A stretch of 64,000 nt of DNA from the NCBI RefSeq assembly GCF_900112355.1, contig NZ_FOLM01000020.1, forward strand, positions 1-64,000. Direction: 5' to 3'. How positions within the stretch are numbered: the stretch's first letter is position 1; every line of letters begins with the position of its first letter. Below the pieces are notes generated by a model that saw only the letters and a program-made list of their open reading frames with translations, did no database searches and was not told where the DNA came from. This DNA comes from Streptomyces aidingensis (GTDB taxonomy: Bacteria; Actinomycetota; Actinomycetes; Streptomycetales; Streptomycetaceae). This document shows positions 52,431 to 61,647 of the stretch, piece after piece. Both the position numbers and the translations under genes were made by a program.

Positions 52431-52760
52431 TCATGCCCCGCTCTCCCGGCCGTCGCCCTCCTCGTCGTCCAGCGGATGCGCGGCGAGTGCGTCGAGCAGG
52501 CGCCGGCTGACGCCCACCCGCTGCGCGGCCAGCGACAGCGCCGCCGAGAGCAGCGCCGCCCCTTCCCGGCTCAGCGGCGGCAGGATGATCAGCGGCGCGC
52601 CTTCCGCACAGCCGGTCGCGGTGACCTGGTGAGGTGAGATGCGGAAGTAGCCGAGCCGCTGGTTGAGCACGGCCACCAGGGCCGCCGTGTCCGGCGGCCC
52701 GGCGGCCCCGCTGCCGTCGCCGTCGCCGTCGCCCGGGTGCGTTGTGGTCCGGTCGGTCAT
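52431..52760 (-). CDS. Small uncharacterised protein (copy 2 of module)
   Basis: 109 aa; ATG at 52760. An acidic/Gly-rich start leads to LVAVLNQRLGYFRISPHQVT and LPPLSREGAALLSAALSLAA, the latter matching the protein at 17,961. Its stop is one base before the next start, so translation is coupled. It is divergent from the XRE gene across 303 bp, which contain no other recognised feature. Confidence 0.65.
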   Translation of the reverse strand: MTDRTTTHPGDGDGDGSGAAGPPDTAALVAVLNQRLGYFRISPHQVTATGCAEGAPLIILPPLSREGAALLSAALSLAAQRVGVSRRLLDALAAHPLDDEEGDGRESGA

Positions 52761-53063
52761 CTGCTGTCCCGTCTGGAGAGATCGGCCCGTTCACCACGGT
52801 CACTTCTACGGCAGCCCGCGTCCCGGCAGCATCCCGGAAGGCGCCTTTCGCCCAGACCGCATGAACTGTTCTGACCAGCCCCGGGAGACGGCGGCCCCCT
52901 CCCACGCCCGGTCGGTGGTCACCAGTAAGGGATTCGAACGCATTCGCGATGGGTATTTCTGTGCGAACAGCCGGTGATGCAGCGGCAGTTGGTGCACCTT
53001 GGGCTCGGACAGGTTGGTGTGGTTCTCGAACCACGTGCGCGAAGGCGCGAAAGGGGCGCACCC

Positions 53064-53909
53064 GTGGCTGATGCCCAGCACGTCGACAAGTCACAGTTGG
53101 GGCCGAGAGAGATGATCGTGCGGCGGATCATCGAACACCGCGAGGCACGCGGCCTGAGCCAGGGAGCGCTGGCCCGCTTCATCGGCTACCCGCAGCCGTA
53201 CCTGTCCGCGATCGAGACCGGAAAACGAACCCTGACCGACGGCGTCGCCGAAGCCCTGGACAAACACCTCGGCACGCACGGCGAATTCGTCGCCCTCCTG
53301 GAGATGGCCCGCAAACTGCTGATCGAGCCCGGCGCCCGGGAGATCGTGAGCCAGGAGACGAAGGCCGAGCGTATCCGGGTCTTCACCAGCAGCGTCATCC
53401 CGGGGTTGTTGCAGACCGAGGACTATGCCCGGGACTTGTTCCGCAAGGGCCTCCCACGCGACTCGGACGAGGAGATCGAGGAGAAAGTCACCGAGCGGAT
53501 CAGGCGGCACTCCAGGGTATTCGAAAAAGCCGATCCGCCTTTCTACCGAGCCGTTGTGGACGAGTCGGCACTTGCCCGGCCTGCCAGCTCAAACAAGGTC
53601 ATGGCGGCACAATTGCGCGCGATTCTCTCTTATCAGAATCAACCTCGCATCAAGGTGGCCGTGTTGCCCTTCGGCGCACGCGTTCACGGGATGCAGGGCG
53701 GTAGCCTCGTACTGCTGGACCTTGCGGACGGCGGTACCGTGGCTCTGGTGGAAAGCTTCCGCACCGGCCAGGCGATCGAGACTCCCCGGATCGTGGTGGA
53801 GTACGAGGAGCTGTTTGAGACAGTGCAGTCCCAGGCGCTTTCGGCGGAGGAATCCAACGCACTCATTACCAAGTACCTCAAGGAATATGCCGATGAAGCC
53901 AGTGAGTGA
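53064..53909 (+). CDS. XRE-family (Scr1/WhiJ-like) regulator, second copy
   Basis: 281 aa; the GTG at 53064 has AAGGGG seven bases upstream. HTH at about 20-75 (EHREARGLSQGALARFIGYP, LSAIETGKRT), then the DUF5753 region (IRVFTSSVIPGLLQTEDYAR, VKVAVLPFGARVHGMQGG as KVAVLPFGARVHG, LVESFRTGQAIETPRIVVEY). It is clearly paralogous to the regulator at 16,990. Expected to control the divergent small genes and work with the DUF397 protein. Confidence 0.9.
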   Translation: MADAQHVDKSQLGPREMIVRRIIEHREARGLSQGALARFIGYPQPYLSAIETGKRTLTDGVAEALDKHLGTHGEFVALLEMARKLLIEPGAREIVSQETKAERIRVFTSSVIPGLLQTEDYARDLFRKGLPRDSDEEIEEKVTERIRRHSRVFEKADPPFYRAVVDESALARPASSNKVMAAQLRAILSYQNQPRIKVAVLPFGARVHGMQGGSLVLLDLADGGTVALVESFRTGQAIETPRIVVEYEELFETVQSQALSAEESNALITKYLKEYADEASE

Positions 53910-54081
53910 AGCCCTGTGGCGCAAATCGTCCTACAGCGGCTCGGAGAACGGAGCCTGCCTTGAGGTCCGTGACGACAGTCCCGGAGCCGTGCCCGTGCGT
54001 GACAGCAAGGCCCCTGATGCGGCGCACCTGATAATCCCGGCCGCGTCCTGGCAAGCTTTCGTCAACTTCTCCAAGGACTGA
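53893..54081 (+). CDS. DUF397 family protein, second copy
   Basis: 62 aa; the ATG at 53893 is preferred to one at 53887 because AAGGA lies eight bases upstream. WRKSSYSGSENGACLEVRDD, VPVRDSKAPD and ASWQAFVNF are the DUF397 signature. It overlaps the XRE gene by 17 nt, as in the first copy. Confidence 0.9.
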   Translation: MKPVSEALWRKSSYSGSENGACLEVRDDSPGAVPVRDSKAPDAAHLIIPAASWQAFVNFSKD

Positions 54082-54089
54082 GCCCCGTG

Positions 54090-54123
54090 GCGCCACCACA
54101 CCCGGCACGGGGGCCGGTGGCGC
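54090..54123. terminator. Terminator-like hairpin between convergent genes
   Basis: GCGCCACC (54090-54097) and GGTGGCGC (54116-54123) form a perfect 8-bp stem with an 18-nt loop, nine bases after the DUF397 stop and between convergent genes. Confidence 0.5.
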
Positions 54124-54168
54124 ACAACGCACCGCTCGTCGATGCCGGGTTCCCGCGCGACGATCGTC

Positions 54169-54690
54169 TCAGCCCAGGCGGTTGGTCTCGCGCGGTCGGC
54201 GCCGCTCGGCGGCGTCGTCCCGGAGGCGGGCGCGGAGCCCGGGGGTGAGCAGGTGACCGGCGCGGCCGACGAACAGGGCCATGTGGTAGGTCACGAGAGA
54301 CATGTCGGCGTCGGGGTCGGTGTGCACGCCGAGGAGTGAGCCGTCGCTGATGCCCATCACCAGCAGGCAGCCGGATTCCATGGCCACCAGGGTCTGCCGG
54401 ACCCGGCCGGCCTCCATCATCCGGGCCGCGCCCAGGGTGAGGCTGGCCAGGCCCGCGACCACGGTGGCCAGATCGGCGGTCGCCTCGCGGGGTGAGCGGG
54501 GGCGGGGGGCGGCGGTGGGCCGCTGCGGCGCGGAGGAGAGCAGCGGCAGGCCGTCGGCGGAGACCACGGCCACCGACCGCAGCCCCGGGACCTCGGCCAC
54601 CAGCCGGGTGAGCAGGCGGCGCAGTTCGCCGGTGCCCGGCGCCGGACGGCCGGCGGCGGGCTCGGAAAGGACGGGGGGCTGAGTGGTCAC
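54169..54690 (-). CDS. Roadblock/LC7 domain protein (CvnB-like)
   Basis: 173 aa; the GTG at 54690 overlaps the kinase stop (GTGA), which fixes this start. Roadblock features: ELRRLLTRLVAEVPGLRSVA, VVSADGLPLLSS, ARMMEAGRVRQTLVAME, GCLLVMGISDGSLLGV. Conservon CvnB proteins associate with the CvnA kinase, followed by DUF742 CvnC and GTPase CvnD; those two are absent here. Confidence 0.88.
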   Translation of the reverse strand: MTTQPPVLSEPAAGRPAPGTGELRRLLTRLVAEVPGLRSVAVVSADGLPLLSSAPQRPTAAPRPRSPREATADLATVVAGLASLTLGAARMMEAGRVRQTLVAMESGCLLVMGISDGSLLGVHTDPDADMSLVTYHMALFVGRAGHLLTPGLRARLRDDAAERRRPRETNRLG

Positions 54691-57362
54691 GGCTGCGCCT
54701 CCTCCTCCGCGGCGGCGGCCCGCTCTCCCGCGCGGGCCCCGCGGGTGAAGCCTTCCAGCTGCGCCCGCAGCGCCGCCCGGTCCCGCTGCCGGACCGGGAT
54801 GTGCGGCGCCGCCGGGGCGGTGGCCGGGGGCGGGGCCGGGTCCTGCCCGTCCCATTCCGCCAACGGCTCGGCCGGCGCACGGTCATGTTCCACGGCGGGC
54901 TCGGCGACCGGCCCGGCCACGGGTTCGGCGACCGGCTCGGCCGGCTCCTCCGCCGGCCACCGCGGCCCCGGGTCCGAGGTCGCGGCCCCACCGGGATCGC
55001 TCCCGCCCGCCGGCTCCGCGGCGGCGTCGATCCCGGCATCCGGCACCGGCAGCGGGTCCGGCCCGGCCGGGGCGGCATCCGGCGGCGACGGCAGGTCCGG
55101 CATCACCGGGGCGTCGATCCCGGCACCCGGCGGCGGCCACGGGGCCGGGGCGGCGTCCGCAGGGCCGGTTGCGGGGGTGGCGGGGGCGGCGCCGGTGGTC
55201 CAGAGGGTGTCGGCCGGCTCGGCCGGAACGGCGGCGACGGCGGCGACGGCGGCCGGGTCTTGCGCTTCCGGATCGGTCGCCAGGACGAGCGCCGGGGGGA
55301 GGATCACCTCGGCGGCGATGCCGCCCTCCGCCCGCAGCCGCAGCGAGACGTGCAGCCCGTGCCGGGCGACCAGCCGCGCCACCGTGTACATCCCCATGCC
55401 GATGCCCGGGTCGCCGTCCGCGCCCGGCGGCGGGATGTCGCCCGGTTCGGCCAGGCGTTCGTTCAGCTCGGCCAGCCGGGCGCCGGTCATGCCGATGCCC
55501 TCGTCCGTCACCAGCAGCGCGGCCCCGCCGTCCGGCCGGGTCCGGCCGGCCAGTCCGACCCGGGCATGCGGCGGGGAGAAGGCGGTGGCGTTGTCCAGCA
55601 GTTCGGCCAGCAGATGGCTGATGTCCCGGACCGCGAAGCCCTCGATCAGCAGCTCCGGCACCGGCTGGTCTATCTCGACCAGCTCGTAGCGTTCTATCTC
55701 GCTCACCGCCGCCCGCAGCACGTCCACCAGCGGCAGCGGCCGGTCCGGGGGCGCGGGCCGCTCGGCTCCGGCCAGCAGCAGCAGATTCTCGCCGTGCCGC
55801 CGCACCCGGGCGGCCAGATGGTCCAGGGAGAACAGGGTGGCCAGATGGTCCGGGTCGGTCTCGTGCTGCTCCAGCCGCTCCAGCACCGCCAGTTGCTCCG
55901 CCGCCAGGGCCAGGATGCGGTCCGCGTGGTGCGCGAAGGTGCCGTGCACCGCGCCGTGCAGGGCGGCCAGCCGGCGGGACAGTTCCTGCTGCTCGGTCAG
56001 CAGCCGCTGCCGCTCGGCGGTCAGCCGGTGGTGTTCCTCGTGCAGGTCGCCGCGGTCGGCGGTGGCCTCGCCGGCCTCCCGCTGCAGCGTCACCGCCCGC
56101 GCGTGCAGGGCGTTGACGGCCGCGATCACCTCGGCGAACTCGTCGTTCCGGCCGATGTAGCGGACCGGTTCCTGGCCGGCCGGGTCGGAGGCCACCCGGC
56201 GGGTGCCCAGCCGCACCACGGCCAGCGGCCGGGTCAGCGAGCGCGCGGTGGCCACGCTGATGCCGGCCGCCAGCAGCACCGCCGCCGCCACCAGCGCCAC
56301 CCGGAGCTGGAGCGCGGTCAGATCGTCCGCCCGCAGCTCCCGCAGGTTCTCGGTCTGCCGGCCGACCAGTGAGGCCAGTACCCCGCGCTGGAGTTCGGTG
56401 CGGGCCGCGAGCGCCGCGGCGACCTGCTCGGCGCCCGCCTCCCGCAGCTCCGCGGCGGGTGCCGCGCCCGGCGCGGCGGTGAACGCCTGGAGGTATCCGG
56501 CGGCGGCGGCGGCCTCCGGGCCGGTGACCGTGGTGTCGTAGACGTCCTGGCCGCGTGCCCCGCCGGTGGTGGCGAAGTCGGCCAGCGCCGCCTCCTCCCG
56601 GGCCCGGGCCCGCTGGGCGCCCTGCACCAGCTCCGGCTGGTCGCCGCCGAGCAGCAGCGCGGCGGCCAGCAGGCCGCGGGTGGCGGCCGAGGCGTCCACG
56701 GCGCGGGCCAGGTCGGGCAGGGCGCCGGAGACCGGGTCCGCGGCCCGCTCCGGCCGTTCCCGGCTCACCGAGCGGGTCACCGCGTCGAGCTGCGTGATGA
56801 TCAGGGAGTAGGCGTCATGCACCGCCAGGGGCCCGGCATCGCCGGAGAGCGCCTGCTCACGGGTGTCGGCCAGCGTTTCCAGCCGGCGCAGCAGCGGGGC
56901 GGGGGCGTCCGCGCGGAGTTCGTCGACGCGGCGGTCCGAGCGTGACCGGACGGACGGGTCCAGGGCCGCGGCCGGGTCGGGGGACGGCCCGGCGAGGGCG
57001 ATCACCAGGGTGTCGCGTTCCTCGGCCAGGGCGTGCGCCAGGGAGACCGCGCGCTCGGCGAGTTCGGCGTCCTCCACCAGTTGCTGAGCGCCCATCAGAC
57101 TGCGGGCGGCGGAGTAGACCGTGGGGGCGCCGACGGCGGTCACGGCCAGCGAGGTCAGGGCCACGCTGAGGACCAGGCGGCTGCGTACCGAGGAACGCCG
57201 GCCCCGGGCGGCGGCGGGCGGTCCGCCGGCGGCTTCTCCGGCGGCGGGCGCCGCGGATGTCCCCGTGGTTCCGGCCGTTCCGGCGGTTCCTGCCGCGTTC
57301 GCCGCAGCCGGTGAAGAGTCCGTCGGTTCGGGCGCCGAATCCGGCCGTGTGGTCTTGGGCAC
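54687..57362 (-). CDS. NIT-domain conservon-type sensor ATPase (CvnA-like)
   Basis: 891 aa from the GTG at 57362. A disordered Ala/Thr/Gly N-terminus (to about 55), membrane helix (LVLSVALTSLAVTAVGAPTV), NIT-like helical domain (about 90-340), second helix (LRVALVAAAVLLAAGISVAT, about 350-370), HAMP, coiled coil (DLHEEHHRLTAERQRLLTEQ), GHKL ATPase (LLAELLDNATAFSPPHARVG, TDEGIGMTGARLAE, GIGMGMYTVARLVARHGLHV) and a long Pro/Ala/Glu tail. No canonical phospho-His box. It senses an external signal and passes it to the roadblock protein. Confidence 0.88.
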   Translation of the reverse strand: MPKTTRPDSAPEPTDSSPAAANAAGTAGTAGTTGTSAAPAAGEAAGGPPAAARGRRSSVRSRLVLSVALTSLAVTAVGAPTVYSAARSLMGAQQLVEDAELAERAVSLAHALAEERDTLVIALAGPSPDPAAALDPSVRSRSDRRVDELRADAPAPLLRRLETLADTREQALSGDAGPLAVHDAYSLIITQLDAVTRSVSRERPERAADPVSGALPDLARAVDASAATRGLLAAALLLGGDQPELVQGAQRARAREEAALADFATTGGARGQDVYDTTVTGPEAAAAAGYLQAFTAAPGAAPAAELREAGAEQVAAALAARTELQRGVLASLVGRQTENLRELRADDLTALQLRVALVAAAVLLAAGISVATARSLTRPLAVVRLGTRRVASDPAGQEPVRYIGRNDEFAEVIAAVNALHARAVTLQREAGEATADRGDLHEEHHRLTAERQRLLTEQQELSRRLAALHGAVHGTFAHHADRILALAAEQLAVLERLEQHETDPDHLATLFSLDHLAARVRRHGENLLLLAGAERPAPPDRPLPLVDVLRAAVSEIERYELVEIDQPVPELLIEGFAVRDISHLLAELLDNATAFSPPHARVGLAGRTRPDGGAALLVTDEGIGMTGARLAELNERLAEPGDIPPPGADGDPGIGMGMYTVARLVARHGLHVSLRLRAEGGIAAEVILPPALVLATDPEAQDPAAVAAVAAVPAEPADTLWTTGAAPATPATGPADAAPAPWPPPGAGIDAPVMPDLPSPPDAAPAGPDPLPVPDAGIDAAAEPAGGSDPGGAATSDPGPRWPAEEPAEPVAEPVAGPVAEPAVEHDRAPAEPLAEWDGQDPAPPPATAPAAPHIPVRQRDRAALRAQLEGFTRGARAGERAAAAEEEAQP

Positions 57363-57797
57363 CTGTGCTCACATTCTGTCCCGGCCGGGCCCGGCGGCCC
57401 GGCCCGTCCCGGCGAACCTCCCAGCTCACAAGGGCGGGAGGGGCCGTCCGGGCCGGCTCACGAGGGGACCCGGACACGGACGCGCGCAGCTTACTGCACC
57501 ATTCTCCGGGCCGTTTCTACGGCTTTCGGGCGCGGATCGCCAACGCGGCCCGGCCGAACTGGATTTCCGTCGCGACTCCTGGCAAGATCCGCGCCCGCAC
57601 CGCCCGCCGGCGCCGCCGCTCCCCCGGTCACCCGGGCCGCCGCCGGCCCGGCCGGACGCCCGCGCGCCCGCCGCTCGTCGCACGCCGGTTCCGCGCCGCG
57701 CGGCGCGCTCCCCGTCCGCCGCGCCCGGTCCGGATGCGGCGGACGCTCCCCGGCGCGCTCCGCGGAACCGTCCGCCGGCGGCGGCACACTGAGGCGC
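57363..57797. other. Divergent intergenic region
   Basis: 435 bp between the CvnA-like gene and the phosphatase gene, very rich in C on the plus strand from about 57,590. I see no RNA gene, repeat array or strong promoter. Open frames cross it in several directions but look compositional. Confidence 0.4.
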
Positions 57798-58601
57798 ATG
57801 CGCTGCGAATGGGTTACCGAGCCCCGGAGTGACGGCCATCCCAACGACGACTACGCCGCGACCGCCGCCCCCGCACCGGGCCGCGGCGGCACCGTGGTGC
57901 TGCTGGACGGGGTCAGCACCCGGCCCGGCGAGAGCACCGGCTGCGGGCACGGCACGCCCTGGTACACCGCCCGGCTGGGCGGCGCGCTGCTGCACCGCTG
58001 CGGCTCCCGGCCGGACCTGCCGCTCACGGAATGCCTGGTCCAGGCCATTGACGAAACCGCACGCGGACACGGCGACGGGTGTGAGCTTTCTCACCCTCGC
58101 ACCCCGCAGGCCACCGTGGTGGCGGCCCGCTGGGACGCCACGGCCGTCGAGTATCTGGTGCTGTGCGACTCGGTGCTGCTGATCCAGCGGACCGACGGCC
58201 GGGTGCTGCCGGTGCTCGACACCCGGCTGGACGAGGTCTGGGCGGCGGCCCGGACCGCCGTCCCGTACGGGGAGCGCGCGGCCTTCATCGAGGCGCGGCG
58301 CAACGCCGAGGACGGCTTCTTCACCGCCGCGGCCGACCCGTCCGTTGCGCACCGGGCGGTGACCGGCACGCTGCCCCGTGCCGGGGTGCGGGCGCTGGCG
58401 GCGCTGACCGACGGCGCCTCCCGCTGGACCGAGGTGTTCCGGCTCGGGGACTGGGAGGCGCTGTTCGCGGTGCTCGCCGAGAAGGGCCCGCGGGAGGTGA
58501 TCGCCCAGGTCCGGGCGGCCGAGCGGGCCGATCCGTCGTGCACCGCCTTTCCGCGCGGCAAGATCCACGACGATGCCACGGCGGCGCTGGCCGAGCTCTG
58601 A
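57798..58601 (+). CDS. PP2C-like protein phosphatase
   Basis: 267 aa; ATG at 57798. It follows a minimal PP2C layout: SDGHPNDDYAA at the N-terminus, VVLLDGVSTRPGESTGCGHG (first Asp), a central beta region (YLVLCDSVLLIQRTDGRVLP), ALTDGASRWTEVFRLGDWEA, and the last metal site KIHDDATAALAEL. The Asp set fits a Mn/Mg-dependent phosphatase fold, although spacing is more compact than in classical PP2C. The target is unknown. Confidence 0.8.
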   Translation: MRCEWVTEPRSDGHPNDDYAATAAPAPGRGGTVVLLDGVSTRPGESTGCGHGTPWYTARLGGALLHRCGSRPDLPLTECLVQAIDETARGHGDGCELSHPRTPQATVVAARWDATAVEYLVLCDSVLLIQRTDGRVLPVLDTRLDEVWAAARTAVPYGERAAFIEARRNAEDGFFTAAADPSVAHRAVTGTLPRAGVRALAALTDGASRWTEVFRLGDWEALFAVLAEKGPREVIAQVRAAERADPSCTAFPRGKIHDDATAALAEL

Positions 58602-58719
58602 GCGGCCGGGCGCCGGGCGGCGGGCGGCGGGGGCGCGCCGTCCCGCGGGCCGAAGTGCCCGGGGCGCGCCGGGCGTTATTGCCGTGCCGGAGGGCGGCGG
58701 CCGGGACAGGATGAACCGC

Positions 58720-59481
58720 ATGGTTCAGCAGCCGCACGACTCCCTCTCGCCGCTTCCGCCCCCGCTCCCGCCGGCCCCGGCAGCCGCCGGCCCCGCCGCG
58801 CCCGGGCCGCCCGAAGTGCTGGACCGGCGGCCGGGTCCGCACGGCGAGGTGGTGCTGCGGCGCCGGGACGGCCGGTACGAAATCATCGCCAACGGCTGCT
58901 TTCTGATGGACACCTCCGACGGTCGCTCCGAACGCCTGCTGGTGCGCGCCGCGCTGGCGGCGGTGGACGGCGCGCCCGGCCCCGCCCGGCCGGCTCCGTC
59001 GCTGCTCATCGGCGGTCTGGGCGTCGGCTTCTCGCTCACCGAGGCGGTGTCCGAGCCGCGCTGGGGCGCCATCACCGTGGTCGAACGGGAGCCCGCGGTG
59101 ATCGACTGGCACCGGTCCGGACCACTGAACCCGCTGACCGCCGACGCCCTCGCCGACCCGCGCACCACCGTGGTGCACTCCGGCCTGCTGGAGCATCTGC
59201 GCGCCCCGGGACCGCGCTACGACGTGCTCTGCCTGGACATCGACAACGGCCCGGACTGGACGGTGACCGAGGACAACGGCAGCCTGTATTCGCCGTCCGG
59301 CCTGATTACCTGCCGGTTCAGGCTGACGCCGGGCGGCGTCCTTGCCGTATGGTCGGCAGCACCGTCCAGCAGGTTCGAACATGCCTTGGTGAACGCCGGT
59401 TTCCGGGATGTCCGCACCGCGCTGGTACCGGTACCGCGAGGCGTCCCGGATGCCGTGCATCTGGGCACCCGAGCGGCATAG
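58720..59481 (+). CDS. Spermidine synthase-like methyltransferase-fold protein
   Basis: 253 aa; the ATG at 58720 has AGGA eight bases upstream (an ATG at 58711 is also possible). After a Pro-rich start, the Rossmann core shows SLLIGGLGVGFSLTEAV (motif I), TVVEREPAVIDWH, YDVLCLDIDNGPDWTVTEDN and LTPGGVLAVWSAAPSSRFE. This is the spermidine-synthase fold, but the aminopropyl-transfer gate is not evident, so polyamine synthesis is unproven. The gene precedes the two-component pair and kgd. Confidence 0.82.
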   Translation: MVQQPHDSLSPLPPPLPPAPAAAGPAAPGPPEVLDRRPGPHGEVVLRRRDGRYEIIANGCFLMDTSDGRSERLLVRAALAAVDGAPGPARPAPSLLIGGLGVGFSLTEAVSEPRWGAITVVEREPAVIDWHRSGPLNPLTADALADPRTTVVHSGLLEHLRAPGPRYDVLCLDIDNGPDWTVTEDNGSLYSPSGLITCRFRLTPGGVLAVWSAAPSSRFEHALVNAGFRDVRTALVPVPRGVPDAVHLGTRAA

Positions 59482-59620
59482 CCCGGGCACCATCCGGGGA
59501 TCTACGCTGCTCCCAGCGCCGTCGGGCCCGAACGGAAGGGGCCTCCCGGCGTCCACAACCTGAGGAATGCCAGACCAGCCGACTGGCTCCGCAAGACATC
59601 TCCCGGGGGCGGGACACAAC

Positions 59621-60451
59621 ATGAATCAGACACATGGCAGTGCACGATCCGGCGGCGGCGGGGAGACCGACCCGCACGCACCGGAGAACGGGGAGCGCCA
59701 GCGCTACCCGGTCAGTACCGTGACCACACCCGGCGCCCAGCGCCGGATCCTGGTCGTGGAGGATGACCCCACCATCCTGGAGGCCATAGCCACCCGGCTG
59801 CGCTCGGAAGGCTTTCTGGTGCAGACCGCGGCCGACGGCCCCGCCGCCGTCGACACCGCCGCGGCGTTCCAGCCGGACCTGCTGGTGCTGGATGTCATGC
59901 TCCCCGGTTACGACGGACTGGAGGTGTGCCGCCGGGTGCAGTCCCAGCGGCCCATCCCGGTGCTGATGCTCACCGCGCGCGACGACGAGACCGACATGCT
60001 GATCGGGCTCGGCGTGGGCGCGGACGACTACATGACCAAGCCGTTCTCCATGCGCGAGCTGGTGGCCCGCACCCATGCCCTGCTGCGCCGGGTGGAACGG
60101 GCCGCGGCCGTGGCCACCGCCCCGGCCTCGCCGGGCCGGGTGATGCTGGGCGATCTGGAGATCGACCGCGCCCAGCGCCGCGTCCGGGCGGGCGGCAAGG
60201 ACGTCCATCTCACCCCGACCGAGTTCGACCTGCTGCTCTGCCTGGCCCGCTCGCCGCGCGCGGTGCTCACCAGGGAGCAGTTGCTGGCCGATGTGTGGGA
60301 CTGGGCGGACGCCTCCGGCACCCGCACGGTGGACAGCCACGTCAAGGCGCTGCGCCGGAAGATCGGCGCGGAGCGGATCCGTACCGTGCACGGTGTCGGC
60401 TACGCGCTGGAGACCTCGGCCAACGGCGTCGGGCCGGCCGAAGGAGGCTGA
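59621..60451 (+). CDS. OmpR/PhoB-family response regulator
   Basis: 276 aa; the ATG at 59621 has GGGA seven bases upstream. A 40-residue leader precedes the receiver domain (ILVVEDDPTILEAIATRLRS; phospho-Asp in LLVLDVMLPGYDG at about residue 90; Lys in DDYMTKPFSMREL). The winged-helix domain follows (LTPTEFDLLLCLARSPRAVL, SHVKALRRKIG, RTVHGVGYALE). The histidine kinase gene follows four bases later; this is a complete two-component pair. Confidence 0.95.
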   Translation: MNQTHGSARSGGGGETDPHAPENGERQRYPVSTVTTPGAQRRILVVEDDPTILEAIATRLRSEGFLVQTAADGPAAVDTAAAFQPDLLVLDVMLPGYDGLEVCRRVQSQRPIPVLMLTARDDETDMLIGLGVGADDYMTKPFSMRELVARTHALLRRVERAAAVATAPASPGRVMLGDLEIDRAQRRVRAGGKDVHLTPTEFDLLLCLARSPRAVLTREQLLADVWDWADASGTRTVDSHVKALRRKIGAERIRTVHGVGYALETSANGVGPAEGG

Positions 60452-60454
60452 CGG

Positions 60455-61543
60455 GTGACCGGCGGACCGTGCCCGCCGCCGCGGCCGTGGCGGAGCCGGG
60501 TCTGGGAGGCGCTGCGGCCCGTGGACCCGTTCCGCTCGCTCAAGGCGGCGCTCGGTGCGCTGGTCATCGTCTCGGTGACGATCACCACCGGGCTGATTCT
60601 GCTGGCCTACAAGTCGGCCATCGAGGTCCGGGTGATCGCCATCGTCGCGGTGATCGCCTCGCTGCTGGTGACCCAGTTCGTGGCGCAGGGCCTGGTGTCG
60701 CCGCTGTCCCAGATGACGGCGGCGGCGGGCGCCATGGCGCGCGGCGACTACGGGCGCCAGGTGCGGGCCTCGCGCCGTGACGAGCTGGGCGATCTGGCCC
60801 GGGCGTTCAACCGGATGGCGGCGGACCTCCAGGCCGTGGACCGGCACCGCAAGGAGCTGGTGGCCAATGTCTCGCACGAGCTGCGCACCCCGATCGCCGG
60901 GCTGCGGGCGGTGCTGGAGAACGTGGTGGACGGCGTCTCGGAGCCCGATCCCCGGGTGATGGCCAGCGCGCTGCGGCAGACCGAGCGGCTGTCCCGGCTG
61001 GTGGAGCAGTTGCTGGACCTGTCCCGGCTGGAAAGCCGGGTGATTCCGCTGGAGCCGCGCATCTTCAAGGTGGAGCCGTATCTGGCCGACCTGCTGGGCT
61101 CCACCGGGCTGGCGCTGCTCCAGGGCCACGGCCGGGCGGACGTGCGGCTCGGCCTGGATGTCTCGCCGCCGGATCTGACCGCGTACGCGGATCTGGAGCG
61201 GCTGGACCAGGTGGTGGCCAATCTGGTGGACAACGCCATCAAGCACAGCCCGCGCGGCGGCCGGGTCACGGTCCGGGCCCGGCCGCTGGAACGCTCCCGG
61301 GGCGGGCTGGCGCTGGAGGTGCTGGACGACGGGCCGGGCATCCCTCGGGACCAGCGCGACCTGGTGTTCGAGCGCTTCGGCCAGGCCGCGGCCGAGGCCG
61401 GCGCGGCCGGCTCCCGCAACACCGGCGGCACCGGCCTGGGGCTGGCCATCTCGCGCTGGGCGATCGATCTGCACGGCGGCACCATCGGGGTGGCCCCCTC
61501 CCGCCGCGGCTGCCGGGTCCGCCTCACCCTCCCCGGCCGCTGA
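60455..61543 (+). CDS. HAMP-domain sensor histidine kinase
   Basis: 362 aa from the GTG at 60455, with AAGGAGG seven bases upstream. Two hydrophobic helices (ALVIVSVTITTGLILLAY and VIAIVAVIASLLVTQFVAQG) with almost no extracellular loop, then HAMP, the H box NVSHELRTP (His about 140), N box NLVDNAIKHS, and G boxes DDGPGIP and GGTGLGLAISRWAIDLHGG. The lack of a loop suggests sensing inside the membrane. The last residues fall in a 49-bp unit that is repeated downstream. Confidence 0.95.
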   Translation: MTGGPCPPPRPWRSRVWEALRPVDPFRSLKAALGALVIVSVTITTGLILLAYKSAIEVRVIAIVAVIASLLVTQFVAQGLVSPLSQMTAAAGAMARGDYGRQVRASRRDELGDLARAFNRMAADLQAVDRHRKELVANVSHELRTPIAGLRAVLENVVDGVSEPDPRVMASALRQTERLSRLVEQLLDLSRLESRVIPLEPRIFKVEPYLADLLGSTGLALLQGHGRADVRLGLDVSPPDLTAYADLERLDQVVANLVDNAIKHSPRGGRVTVRARPLERSRGGLALEVLDDGPGIPRDQRDLVFERFGQAAAEAGAAGSRNTGGTGLGLAISRWAIDLHGGTIGVAPSRRGCRVRLTLPGR

Positions 61544-61647
61544 ACCGGACCGCCGCGGCTGCCGGGTCCGCCCCACCCTCCCCGGCCGCTGAACCGGACC
61601 GCCGCGGCTGCCGGGTCCGCCCCACGCTGCCCGGCCGCTGAAACGGA
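61501..61647 (+). repeat. Three tandem copies of a 49-bp unit including the kinase stop codon
   Basis: Units at 61501-61549, 61550-61598 and 61599-61647 differ at only one to a few positions. The first encodes the final residues and stop of the kinase; the other two repeat coding-like sequence and another TGA outside it. This reads as a recent duplication of the gene's 3' end. Confidence 0.9.
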
